From Cryptomeria japonica (taxonomy: Eukaryota; Streptophyta; Pinopsida; Cupressales; Cupressaceae): a stretch of DNA of 64,000 nt. The notes below the pieces were generated by a model, which ran no database searches, was not told where the DNA came from, and worked only from the letters and a program-made list of their open reading frames with translations. Below are positions 33,146 through 45,103 of the stretch, one piece after another (position 1 is the first letter of the stretch; each line of letters starts with the position of its first letter). A program made the translations under genes and the position numbers. Location of the stretch: contig NC_081415.1 in NCBI RefSeq assembly GCF_030272615.1, positions 187,189,233-187,253,232 on the forward strand, read 5' to 3'.

Positions 33146-35370
33146 ATATAAATTATAGTTCAGGCTCAGATGATTAAATAAAATAAGCATCTATAAAGAA
33201 AAGATTTAGTCATTTGATGTTACATATTATCTAATGGAAAGATCCTAGATCCAATTCTTGGAGAAAGGAAACATCATTGATAATATTTTTTTCAAAGAAG
33301 ACTAAATTAAATAAATTAAAAATGTTTTATGTAATTTTTAAAAGTAGAAATCATTCAATGCTTTCATGCACTAACGGCCAAGTCGACCCACAGCATCTGA
33401 TCCCGTCGGAATTTCGACGATAACTAAAGAAACATCCGACAAGGATGTTGTATGTCCGACGTCACTTCCTTGTCAGACGGTCGTCGATGCATGGTAGTGG
33501 GGGAGCGTTGGAATTCCGACCGTAATCCGATGACATTTTTGGTCAGAGGAGCAAACATAGAAGCCGTCAGAAGAGTTCATGGTGTCATTAGAATTCTGAC
33601 ACTCAATGGCATCGTCGGGAAGCCCGACGATGAGTTTTCGATGACTACATTTGTCAGCAATCTAATGATGGGTGGTCAGAAATTAGCCTCGAATGTACTA
33701 GGGCATGCATTGAGGAAGATGAAAGTCACTGTCAAAGTATCGATGAACTGTTTCCATTATTTTCTCAAAAAACAACAAAAGTGGAGACATCATCAAGTGG
33801 AATTTGGCTAATATACTTTTCTCTCTAGCCTTTATTCTATGTGATGTTTAGACTTGCTGATTATCTACTTTCTCATGCTCTAATGAGCCTTTGTAACTAT
33901 TGTGCAATAACAACCCTGTAGTATTCTGACCCTCATACTCTTATGAGTCTCTGTTTGCAAGGACTTGTTTATGATGTAATTCTTGGTTGTGGATTGTTGT
34001 CCACTTCAGCTCTATCAACATTATATATTTTGTTGTAACTACTTATTGTAATATTAGCTTTATCCAATAATTTTTTTTTCCTTCAAATCCAATTTTCAAA
34101 CTTGATTACTCTGTCTTATCCGCAAGCCCTACCCACTTCTAATATTTATTTATTTATATTTTTTCAAAACTTCCCTCCCATTTGATACTAGTTGCTTATT
34201 ATTCCCAATATTTGATCCCTAAAATCTTATTAACTACAATACCTTAAGAGGGATGATTTATCCCCATCACATTAATCAATGTTATGAGGCATGGATTTTC
34301 TCCACCCTTAATTTTTCCTTCCATTTTTTTTGGTTGATGATGGAATGGTGTGCCCTTTTTTCTAACTAATGTGAAATCGAAAGTGGTGTATTGTCAAATC
34401 ATCACTGCAGACATTTGTAATACTTCCTTGGTGATCAAAAGAATGGAAGAAGTGGGAGGTATGATAGCATTAGTATCACACAAAACTGCTATTATGCATA
34501 CAAACAACACAAAAGTTGTAAAATAACTCAAAAATGATGGTTGTCCAAGTCAAAATTTCAAGTAGCAGAGGACTCAAAATGTTCTCCACCGTGCAAGACT
34601 TTAGAAGAGCCAAAATTTCTTTAGCTTTTATGACGAGTTTAGAAGAGCCATGATTCCACATTTTTCTCTCTTTGTTCTCAAATGGTTAGATTTGAGTGGA
34701 TGTGTTTTCCATGCAAGTATATGAGTTTGAAATTTAATGGCCTCCTGGAAGTCACATTTCTCTTTCCTAGGTATTTTCCTTGTATTTTCTCCACCATGCA
34801 ATACTAAGCTATATTCGCACGCCAAAAGCTCTTTGGGGAACTTCATATTTTTCTCCCTTTCCTCTCAATGGTTATCACTATTTTGCAAGCTCTGATTGCT
34901 GACATGAAATTTGAGTGGACACGTCTGCCATATAATTATGTCATTGTAGAATTTAATGGCCTCTCCACCATAGAATTTCTCTTGGATTTCTAGGAGGATC
35001 ATGATGTACGAGATCAGGGTAAAAGTCTATAGAGAATATGTCAACCACTTTGTATACGAAATGTAGGTGAAACACTCTGAATCTAATAAAACTTACCCAG
35101 GTTTCTTTGAGTCCAAAAAAAATACTGAATAGATTCTCATTACATCACTTACCAAATTTATCTTATCATATGTCCTCTTACCTACTAAGACATAAATGGT
35201 AGTCCATACTATTTTTATTTTTTTAAATATTATCTATATTTAATATCAAAAATCAATCTAGTTCATTTTTTAAAGTTGTATTCAAATTTAAATTAACTTT
35301 TTCAAATTTAAACTTGAAAGTTGTTTCTTTAAAGATTTTCATTTTGAGAGGTTTCTTTTTACACTTTGTT
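33146..35370. other. Unassigned non-coding stretch
   Basis: No recognisable gene. 33390-33650 is a GC-richer patch full of CCGAC/GTCGG motifs with a perfect hairpin at 33610-33632. 33830-34080 is AT-rich with repeated 'ctctaatgag/ctcttatgag' segments. About 34660-34820 and 34840-34990 look like diverged copies of one ~150-base unit (shared GAATTTAATGGCCTC type core). 35100-35370 is AT-rich. A 119-codon frame at 33452-33811 has no known motif. Confidence 0.5.
33610..33632. other. Perfect hairpin with CATCGTCGGG arm
   Basis: Ten-base arms (CATCGTCGGG and its reverse complement) around the loop AAG. It lies in a patch where CGTCGG and CCGAC words recur on both strands between 33390 and 33640. 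Confidence 0.7.
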
Positions 35371-37837
35371 TTTTTTCTATTAAATATAAAGGAGTTCAAA
35401 CAGAGAAATACACGTCAAAGCCCACAAGCACCGAGCATGTGCACAGTTAGATAATGACTCAGATACAACCCACCATGAGCAAGATAATCAAAAGAGACCA
35501 AAAATTACATCATTGATATCCAAAATATTCTTGTAAAAGGGATAGAAGAAGAGAGCAACTACTAGTCAACTAAAAACAATGTCACCCTAGGGATGATAGT
35601 TAACTCCTACAGGCAAGATCCAAGCAGTCCAACCTCAGTCGCCCTCCATCAAGACTTTCACCATGCCATCTAGGATCTGCTTCTTGTGGGGGTGAGAAAT
35701 CATCCCCCGAATCTGCTCCTCCTCTCTGTAGATCAAATCCTCCCTAGCCTACCATGCCTCAAGAGGTGCATGAACTTTATCAGTGCCTTCTCAAGCGGGG
35801 TCTTCTGGTGGTCACCTTGCTCCCATGTAAACCCATGAGACACCTCTCTGATGTGAACAAGAATGGTGCCATCATCTAGCCATTTATCAAACTTACTTTC
35901 ATCCAACTTTATAACCATTGAAATCTACAAAGAGACAAGATGTAAAATGAGCCTCCTCAGAGACTCAGTAAGATTCCTACTCCTACCATTAAAAATTTTG
36001 TCATTTTGAAACTTCCAAATCAACCATAACATTTCCAAAGAAAAATAAGATTAAAAGTAGTTAAAAGATTTCTTACAGCCCTTAATGAAGCCTAAGACAA
36101 CATCAATGCGTGCTACATTAATCTTCTCAAAATTAAAACCAAAAAGGCTCCAAAATTCTTTGGCAAATAGACAGTCAAAGAAAACATGCTGGACAAATTG
36201 AGGGAGGTGACAAGTTTGACAAAGGGTGACATTTCCATTGGGGTCTTTAAAGGGAAGTCTATTTAATAGCAATCTGTAGGCCAAAAACTTCTTCTTAGGT
36301 TCAAAAGGCCCATACCACCTCCTATTGAGAGATTTGCCCCACTATACCTTACTCCATTCCAAATTCCATACAAAATTAAGATGGTCAACAATAGAAGAGG
36401 AGTCCATCAGGGTATTATACATAGTTTTAGACTTGATGCCAGGAAGGGGGGCATTATCTAGCCAACCAAAGGCGGAGGGGCATGAGGGGGTCAAGGGGGA
36501 GAGAGCATCTTTCAAAAGAGTATAAGTTCTAAATTGAGAGGGAGGCACATTAAACCTGCAAGATAGAGCATCCCAAAATTTCAAGGAACCATTATGGAAC
36601 ACATCAGCAAAGGTTCTTATACCACTATTATGCCATTTTAAAGCAAAGTGGCCTTGAATCATGGCAAGAGGCTTATTCCTATGGAACAAATTCCATCAAA
36701 TGGATCTGTTGCCACTGATACAATTATAATCTTTAAAACACTCATTATTTCTAATGAAATGAGTCACCATTTCCCAAGCCTTCCATAAAGACTTGAAGAT
36801 CTCAGAGCCACTGGGGGAGACTTCAAACTTACCTCCGATTAGATCACAAAAGGGTAGAACCTTCCATTTCATGGCCCTCTTCATGGTTGACACCAAGATG
36901 TGTTGCCTTAATAAAAATTTCCACGGTTAATTTCCGGAAACTACCCTCAAATCCATTTGGAGGCCAAGGTAATCCCTTGAGTTCTAAGATCTTTCAGCCC
37001 CAACCCTCCAATCTCTTTGTTCAAAACACACCATCCCCATCTGACAACATGCTGTTTCTGATTGCCCTTTCCATCAGATCACAAAAAATTTCTAATTTGC
37101 TTCTGAATATGATTAAATTGATAGTTGCAGAAAAGCCATGTAGAGGAGAAGTATATATTTAATGAGGAGAGTATCTTCTAGAAAACTTGGTACTTGCTAG
37201 CCAATGAGATAAATTTCCTATTCCATTTAGATAGTTTCTTATCAATCTTATTTCTGATCCACTCCTACATTTCTTTTAAATTAGGGGATACAGAAAATGG
37301 GATACCCATGTACCTCACTATTTGATTGGGGTCTCCCCATTTTATTGAGAATCGAGACAACCATGTTGGGGGGAGTGATTCAAACCAAGCAAACAAGATT
37401 TATGTAGGGCCACCTTACTACCAGAGGCTTTGTAGAAAATATTGATGTTTTCCAACAGAGAAGACAAGTTATTTTCTTCTAGGGATATCAAAATTGCAGT
37501 GTCATCAGTGAATTGCACATTTGTCAACTCTTTTTTATTGGGAAGACTTATTCCTTTGACCTTGGGTGTGAGTTTATTATTCTTAACCAAATAATGCATA
37601 GCATCAATGGCAATAACATACAAAATAGGGGCAAGAGGGCACCCTTGCCTGATAGACCTAGAGAGTGAGATGTTGACTGACCTCATGCCATTCACCTCAA
37701 TTTTTGCATTAGTATCACATAGTAGAGTCTGAACCAACCTGCAATATGAAGCATCTGTAGAATAAAATCCCATTCAATCCTATCATATGCCTTCTCAAAA
37801 TCAATCAATAGCATAGCACTATTTTGCCCTGAAGCAT
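35371..37837 (-). pseudogene. LINE (L1-type) ORF2, 3' half, minus strand
   Basis: Begins at 37837 in the RT fingers: SGQNSAMLLIDFEKAYDRIEWDF, followed by SIRQGCPLAPILYVIAIDA and VQFTDDTAIL (FADD-type box with Thr). The thumb and connection follow in broken frames (36896-36342). A reverse-transcriptase zinc-binding domain lies at 36284-36051 (CQTCHLPQFVQHVFFDC) and a tail at 35918-35733. An A-run on the minus strand at 35371-35379 probably marks the 3' end. The first bases (AGCAT, 37833-37837) repeat the end of the other LINE half at 41643-41647. Confidence 0.88.
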
Positions 37838-39400
37838 TGAAAAGCACACAGTTATATTGAGAAGGGGGTGAATCAGTATAACAACAATCTTTTACCAATT
37901 TAATCTTTTTCAACTTCAATCGTAAGTATATAACTTATCTCATAAACATATTTATTGCATCCAAACATTCATACATGCTCTAACTAATGTGAACACAATT
38001 AGAACACAAGATATATACATGGAAACCCTTACAGGAGAAAACCATAGTAAATCAATGTTTTTATATGGATATCTTCTTTTACAATCTCCGTAGGCACCAA
38101 CCTACTAGAGGAAACAACCCCTATGTTTATTTGTGAGCACCAACCCACTGGAAGCACCAACTCCCAAATTTTGTTTGTGAGCACCAACCCATTGGAAGCA
38201 CCAACTCCCACTTCAGAATTTGTGATTTCCAACCCACTTCAGATAAATCTGAAATTCCATCTTGACAATGTTGCTAACTCAACAAATGATGGACCTACAA
38301 TACTACTATAAATCTTCAACATAAATCTTCTATAATGTCTTCCTCCAATCTGCTACAATTCAATTTCTTAACACTTAATCTTTCCTTCACCATATTTGCT
38401 TATAACACTTCTCTATACATATCTTCTTAATACAAATCTACAATTCAATTTCTTAACACTTAATCTTTCCTTCACCATATCTGCTTATAACACTTCTCTA
38501 TACATATTTTCTTAATACAAATCTGCATATATAAAACTTATATATCTGATCTGCCTTTAATGATCTTCTATTCATTACATTCTTTACTTCATTGATATAT
38601 TTTTTAATAATGAATTCCCTCCATAAATCTTCAGTTTGCTCCCTTCTCAAATCTGCATATGGATGATGAGATATTTACACACAATGTTCCTTCAAATATT
38701 TTTCTCAAGATCTGCTTCAGAATTCTTAATGATATATCCTTTAAACCCACTTATACAACATACTCTTAAAACCACATGTCTGAGAACTCTTTATTTTCTG
38801 ATTTATATTCTCAGAAGTATTATTCACACTCCTAAATTTTCTTCAGCATATATGTATCATACTTCACACAAATATTTCTTATTATAGACACTTCCTTATA
38901 CCCCACAACTTCAACACTCTGTCTAAAATGAATTATAATAGCAATATGTATATGCCATATTCCATCTCCAAAAGAAAGGAACACAACTATTCATTACACC
39001 TCCACATGAATAGTCACACATTCTCTTTGTTTAAATATTGATAGGTAAATATTAGTTACAACTGCCATTAAGTAAATCAATTTGTTAATTACAACTTTAT
39101 TATTTAAAATCAATTCCCACATAAATCAATTCTTACTTAATTACATGATCATGGAAATAATAGCATCCCGAACTTTTTACAAAATAAGGCTTCGATTTCA
39201 TTATTATCAATCTTATCGAAACTTATTCATAGTAATCTTTTGTTTCAATAACATTATTATCAATGACATGAGTAAGCTCTTTTAAATGAATATATGGTGT
39301 GCATCATTTAGTTATTTGAGCCCCTATAGCACTAGGAACACCACAATATAGGGTCAACAATGAAAAAATGTGGATGCCCATAATACTACAATATGCTTCT
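37838..39400 (-). repeat. LTR element E, right-hand LTR end, inverted
   Basis: In minus sense it ends TGATTCACCCCCTTCTCAAT ... TGTGCTTTTCA, the typical end of plant Copia LTRs, preceded by a GGTTTTCTCC ... GGGTTTCCATG segment also typical of their R/U5. It abuts the LINE 3' half at 37838. The far edge, near 39300-39440, is uncertain. Duplicated segments occur at about 38355-38470 and 38415-38530. No gene. Confidence 0.65.
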
Positions 39401-39440
39401 AGTGAAAACAAGATGAGTAGGTAAGGAAGAGGAGAATGTT

Positions 39441-39905
39441 TTGTGCCCCATCAAGACTTCCCCAAAAACTTATGATGACTCTGAAGACCCCCAATTGGTT
39501 GTGGACACCCCTAGGTCCTCACATGGTGACACTGGTGGGGTCAAGAACCCCCTCTTGACTTCCCACACTCCAGCCAGCAATGATGGGCATGATAGCCCTA
39601 CTGTCCCTGAAGGAGAACTCAATATGACTGTGGAAACCTCAAATTTTGCACTAGGCATGAATGAAAAAGGGGATGATTTCATTGAAGTGAAGTCTAAGAA
39701 AGCTAGGAAAAAGAGATCTCCTAGAACTGCTAGAGATGTAACTGGTAGGAAGGAATCCATTGGAGCAGACCAATTGTCTGAGTCCAGAAGAAAGAGAGGC
39801 ATACCCAACTTAGTGGTTGCTTTTGATGCTAGCAATCTCAACAATAAGGAAGATTATCCTAAACGTTTTGATGGGTTCAAACCATCTATGGATTCCTCTA
39901 AATAA
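39441..39905 (+). pseudogene. LINE ORF1 C-terminal part
   Basis: 154 codons, polar, with FIEVKSKKARKKRSPRTARD and a tail RRKRGIPNLVVAFDASN. It directly precedes the endonuclease frame, so it is probably the end of LINE ORF1, the RNA-binding protein. No zinc knuckle is seen. Its N-terminal side is missing. Confidence 0.55.
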
Positions 39906-39906
39906 A

Positions 39907-40945
39907 ATATTTTCATGATCTTAAACACTATATCTTAGAACATAAGGGGCTTGGAATCCCTAGATAAGAAATATATTGTAAAGAGGCTCCTAAATATGCA
40001 TAGAAACATTGACTGCCTCATGCTCCAAGAACTGAAACCCGTTGGATTCTCCTTGGAAATTGGTTTGAAATGCATATGGAGAGAGGCTACTTGTTTCTAT
40101 ACTAATCACTCTAAGGCAAAAGGGCGTACTTCTATCCTACTTAGTCCCAAATGGTCTAATTTTGTAGTTAAATGGGGGCAATTCCCTTGTGCTACGGCTA
40201 TCTGGGTAATGCTCAAAGTTGAGGATAATATTTTTAGAATATGTTTAGTCTATGCTTCTAATGACTACAGAGAGAGAGAGTGGTTTTATGGAATTGGATT
40301 TCTCAATTGAAATATGTCCTGTGGTTCATTGGGGGGGGGGGGGGGGGGGATTTTAACATGATTGAGAGCGCTCGGGATAAAAGAGGTGGATCTAGGTTTG
40401 AATGGAAAGGCCTTGAAAGAATGAATTGGGATAGAATGATTAATAGACTACTACTTGTTGATCCAATTGTTGGTCAGAAGGATGAACTAGGCTCCATCTA
40501 GTTCAGATGGTGTAATCATTAACAACATACTAAGAGAGTGTATTGCAGACTGGACAAATTTAACTATAATAAGGGATTTTTTGAGTTGTTGAAGGATGAT
40601 AAAAGGGTTAAATATTCGGTCATACCATATACATTATCTAACCATCACCCTATTCACATCTCTTTGAATCTCTCTAAATGTGACCTTACTGTGCCGCCTA
40701 AAGGTGACTCTTTCATTCTAAATACAAGGCTCCTAGAGGATGATGACCTCAGATGTGTAATGGGATTTATCAAGGTCTACAATAAGGTCTATAATGCTTC
40801 ACTCTCATGTTGTGAGAGATGGAATCTAAATATTAGGAGTTGGAAAAATTTGTGCCAAACTATGGACAAGAAGAAGGCTAAGGATTATAGGAAATCTGAA
40901 TTGTATTGGCAAGAGGTTCTATCCAAGGGAGAGTTTGAACTATAA
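39907..40945 (+). pseudogene. LINE endonuclease domain
   Basis: Starts near ILNTIS then NIRGLESLDKKYIVKRLL, with an in-frame TAG between them where Trp is usual. Then DCLMLQELKP (catalytic Glu), GGDFNMI (the G-D-F-N core, preceded by a run of 19 G at 40331-40349 that shifts the frame) and SNHHPIHISL (usual SDHHP, with Asp changed to Asn). This APE-type nuclease would nick the target for target-primed reverse transcription. Non-functional. Confidence 0.85.
40331..40349 (+). repeat. Run of 19 G inside endonuclease codons
   Basis: The run sits at the Gly-Gly codons preceding DFN and accounts for the GGGGGG in translation. It breaks the frame between 40310 and 40280. Probable slippage or an assembly artefact. 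Confidence 0.9.
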
Positions 40946-41647
40946 GCTAATCCTAGGGATGAATAGCTTAGCCATAACTTGATCTATACTAAGGACAAAC
41001 TGAGAAAGATCCAAAATGTCAAGGTAATGGGGTGTAAAAGTAGGGCCAAACTCAAATGGCTTGATGCAGGGGATAATGGCTCTAAGTTCTTTTCCAAATG
41101 CTTAAAATGAAGGAGGCCAAAGATATGATATATAGTATATGGGAGGATGATAGAAGTATAACAGACCCTCAAGATATTCTTAACCATTTTGCCCATTTTT
41201 ACAAACCTCTCTTTATGTTTGAAACCTTGGGGAAGATCAAGGTAAAGCTAGAGACATAATCAAAAATTTGGTCCCAAGGAAGTTGGGGGAAGAGGACTGT
41301 TTTCACATTGGGAAATCTATCTCCAAGGAAGAAATTGTACAAGCTATCTCCTCCTTGAGTAATGACAAGTCCTTGGGTCCAGATGGTTTCTCAATGGAGT
41401 TTTATAAGGCCAATGATGTCTGGATTGTTAATGATCTGTTAGATTTACATTTGGAAGCCATTGGTAGAGGAACACTTGGTTGGAATATCAATCAGGGCCT
41501 CATCAAGCTTATTCCAAAAGAGGGGATAAAACACTTATTAGGAATTGGCACCCAATTATTTACCTCACCCAAACAGGATTTGTGAAGGGTAGGTACATAT
41601 TAGAAAATCTTCTCACCTGTTGGGAATCATTGCATTGGGCTAATGCT
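40946..41647 (+). pseudogene. LINE reverse transcriptase N-terminal part
   Basis: Contains ISSLSNDKSLGPDGFSMEFYK (RT motif 0/1) and GLIKLIPKEG, then in another frame TGFVKGRYILENLLTCWESLHWANA, and breaks off at ATGCT (41643-41647). That point is exactly where the minus-strand half begins, so both pieces belong to one LINE copy. Confidence 0.88.
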
Positions 41648-42522
41648 TGATGGAAATATTGTCATTGATGTCAAAGATGCAAGAAGACAAATCAGTCATG
41701 TGAAAGGTGATGATTTATATGAATTGGATAACTGTGATTTATATGAAGAAGACATCCACATGAAATCATCGAAGGATTAGAATTGAAGACATCTCCATGA
41801 TCAGAATTGAAGATGAACTCCATATACAAGATGTGGGTATGTAGTGATCATATGCAGCAATGACATATAATAGAGGACAAATAATAAAGAACTATGACAA
41901 CTGCTACATGAAATGGCAATGATCATGATTGGAAACTACACAGCAATTAGTTTGATTACCAATTTATCTGAATCAATGATTAAATCAGATTTAAAATCCA
42001 CAAAAGGAATTATTAGAGGTAAAGCATACATCTATCAGCAAATAATCCAATGAAAATAGTTTGTATTAAGTGTACCAAATACAAACGCAGATACAGAAAC
42101 ATATCTGAAAACTATATTCTACACATTGAATGATAATTCAAGATCACTAAATTGAAAACATATATGCAGAAATATAATAGGATTCGCAGGTGTCTCCTAT
42201 TTTGTCCAGGTTAAAAGTTTCTAGAGAAGGATTGATTTATTGAAAGCAAACATTAAGTATTGGGTCTTCAATAAATTGAATATCTGTCAATGAAAACCTG
42301 ACTTTACATTACTCCATGTGTGGGGGCCATGGAGAATAACAATATTAATTAGAGAGTCAAAGTAAGCCAAAAAGAAAAGGGGAGACAAGTCAGGAAGGAT
42401 AATTGCCACATCATTCATAATAAGATTAAGCAGAGATAGACATAGAAAAGTTTCAATTGAAGATCTACAAGAAAAATTTCTTGAACTTTGTGAATAGTAT
42501 TGATCAAAGTATTAGATAGTTT
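41648..42522 (+). repeat. LTR element E, left LTR part
   Basis: Starts TGATGGAAATATTGTC directly after ATGCT and runs to the Copia-C LTR. The words ATTGTCATTGATGTCAA resemble the start of the Copia-B LTR. No open frame of note. It is read as the beginning of the LTR whose end is now at 37838, because the same 5-base target sequence flanks both. Confidence 0.62.
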
Positions 42523-43735
42523 TGTTGGCCATTTGGAGGAATTGATTATGTGTTGCATTGATGTTTTGTAATTTATGTCAACACTAGTTGTTTTGGATGC
42601 TTTGCCGACACTCTTCTGGTCCTGGTAGGTTGTGTGGTTTCTGGCTGGTTTAGATCTAGCATGATCCAGTATGCTCCAATATGTTTGGGTTATGAAATTA
42701 TCTTACTCATGTTCATATTCAATCAGTTGGTATTTTTTCTGGTGATCAGATGCTATCTTGTTTGCTTGGAAGCTTGGTTTGTGGTTCCGACAAGGGTTTC
42801 ACTGACATAGCTTTGATGAAGATCTTTGATGATAAGCATAAGTGGTGTTGGTGCGGCTTCTAGTAGATATTCAGGATGCTAATGGTGATCATGTTCAAGA
42901 CTTGGTAGATTGGGACTATTGCTTTGGTGTGTATGGACCTATATTGGGTCTCAATGTATCTAGGTTATGGACCGGCTTAATGTAACGTGTGGATTGGACC
43001 TCTAGATATGTTTTTGGGATGTCTTATGGGTTGGATATTATTTGTTTGGTCTAAGGCCGACATGTTTTGTAATTATTTAATTCGTTTATTGTCTCATGGC
43101 TGACCTGATTGTTTGTGGTTGAGGGTTTGTATATATATGATGTAAGATCTCATTGTCGATGATATCAGGATATAGGAAAGGCATATGGATATTTAATGTG
43201 GAAATAATGTAATATCATTCAAGCAAAGGATTTGGTTGATCATTGGAGATTGAGTTGGGTTTATGTAAGAGGATTTAGTCCTCCAGTATTGAGCTTAACC
43301 AGAACTATATTCAGGCATAGGAAATGTTATCTTTGCAGTTCAATCATTCTTCCGAATTGTAGTCTGAATTTCTATGTATTCAGTTAGACTCCTATGATGA
43401 GCAGTGCGCTCTAGGCTATTGTCCTTCCTACAAGTGCAGGCCCCTCAATTTTAATTCACATACTTACTGCAGAAGTATTATCTGACTGTGGGTAGGCTTC
43501 CCATCATGGTTTTTCCCTTTACCGGGTTTTCCATGTACAAATCTTGGTGTCATATGGATGCTATTTATTCTCTAATTATTGTTTATGCTTAATTAGTTTA
43601 TCTATTATTCTATTATTTGGTTTAAACATTCTAGTTCTGGTATTAAAGTTTTAAATTTCTTAAGGTTACGGTAATTTGAGACAAGTGATTCACCCCCCCA
43701 CTCAATTGTCTTCTGGTTATTTGAATTGTCTAACA
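42523..43735 (+). repeat. Copia-C 5' LTR
   Basis: 1,213 bases from TGTTGGCCATTTGG to TTGTCTAACA, with CACCCCCCCACTCAATTG near the end. A likely TATA (TATATATATGATG) is at about 43129. The partner LTR is beyond the window, so the left edge is inferred from the TG terminus. Confidence 0.75.
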
Positions 43736-43737
43736 AT

Positions 43738-43751
43738 TGGTATTCAAGCTC
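43738..43751 (+). other. Copia-C primer-binding site (mutated)
   Basis: TGGTATTCAAGCTC two bases after the LTR, a decayed version of the TGGTATCAGAGC complement of initiator tRNA-Met. Confidence 0.75.
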
Positions 43752-43793
43752 TGGTCCTCTCTACAAAAAGCTTAACCGCTTGAGGAAGATCCT

Positions 43794-44542
43794 ATGACGA
43801 CTAATAGTTCAAGTTCATCTATTTCATCTTGAGCTATCTTTCAGAGAGATATTCCAAGGCTTGGTGGAACAAATTACGTAGTATGGAAGATTCAGATGGA
43901 GACTCATCTGAGATGTCTAGATAAGGAGATTTTGGGAGATCACACAGAATGGTGTTACACCTTATAACTCGACATCTGGCAATCCTCGTTCGACAAACTT
44001 GCATAAGGATCTTGAGAATGATTGTAGAGAAAGAGAAGCCCTCTTGTGTGCACTTTCTAATCAGCAAATAATGAGATTAACTGACAAATCATCTGCAAAG
44101 GCTATATGCATGGGATAAGTTGGAACTCTTAATGAAGGTCACCCTACTGTGAATATTGCTAAACTTGATGGTTACCAGGTTAGATATGAAAACCTAAAGA
44201 TGGAAGAAGATGAAAGGATTATTGCATTCATGGAAAGGGTAAATGAGATTGTTATAGGAATTCAATCTTGTGGTGGAATTCTGAGTGAAGATGAAATTGT
44301 TTCTAAAGTTCTGAGAGCCCTACCAGTGGCTTACAAGATGAAGGCTACTACAATTAATGAATTGAGAACAATCGCTAATACTTTTGTCAATAGAGATACC
44401 TTGGTTGGGAAATTATCTACTTTTGAGCTTGAATAATTTGGACCTTCTGGAGTTGTGAAGTCTGAACCTACTTTTCATGCATCTGCATCATCAACCAGTA
44501 AGCAAGATTGGAAATATTTATATGCAAGGAATTGGATGATAT
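43794..44542 (+). pseudogene. Copia-C gag, first part
   Basis: From MTTNSSSSSISS, a stop, then IPRLGGTNYVVWKIQMETHL. The best-preserved piece is 44149-44436 (DGYQVRYENLKMEEDERIIAFMERV ... ILSEDEIVSKVLRALP), the UBN2/gag capsid family also seen in Copia-1. The frame breaks off at the GATAT target of element F and resumes at 61887. Confidence 0.85.
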
Positions 44543-45052
44543 TGTGAGAGTTTGCCAAGATCTAGAGGCAATGGAAAACACAAATAATAGATACAAAATA
44601 GATGATAGGAATAAAATGTATTCTATCAAGATGCAAAATATGATCAACTAGATCATTACAAGATGTTCAATGAATTTATGTACAAATAATGTAGATGAGC
44701 CTCCTTATATAGGCAAGGCTTATGGATATGTGAGCAAACAAACATGGCATGTGGCTCAATAAGAAACAAGGGTAAGTAGTAAATAGGTGTGGGTAGGTGG
44801 GAGAAACAATAAAATATTCCACATGAGGTGGATCACCCACCGAAGGTGGGATTATCACTCCACAATAAGTGGATATGATAGAGTAGTAAAAAGATAAACA
44901 CCATAAAAGGTGGAAATTCTCCTACACACACTATCCCAATGTGGCACAAACACCCAAGTGTCTCATACCCAAACTACTATTAAATGCATGTACCTAAGTA
45001 AACTTAAGTATAGTGTAATAATATCTAAGATGCATAATTATTTACACCAACA
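44543..45052 (-). repeat. Element F 3' LTR
   Basis: 510 bases, in plus sense from TGTGAGAGTTTGCC to TTACACCAACA. TATA box on the minus strand (CCTATATAAGG) at 44701-44711. Aligns with 61370-61881 end to end. Confidence 0.92.
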
Positions 45053-45103
45053 CCCCCCCTTAAGTGCAACTTAGGGGGATGCACTAAAGTCTACAATGCA
45101 ACT
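45053..45103 (-). other. Element F polypurine tract and left internal stub
   Basis: Minus strand AAGGGGGGG touches the LTR start TGTTGGTG. The next 40 bases, ending CAACT, are all of F that lies left of the Gypsy-3 insertion. Confidence 0.85.

Noticed and set aside
33452-33811. 119-codon plus frame
   Set aside because: No known motif, composition set by the CCGAC-rich patch, no supporting start or splice context.
35371-41647. L1 twin-priming inversion as the cause of the opposed LINE halves
   Set aside because: The order of the halves would fit, but both break points abut LTR-type TG/CA ends and share a 5-base duplication, which LTR insertion explains and twin priming does not. Kept only as a weaker alternative.
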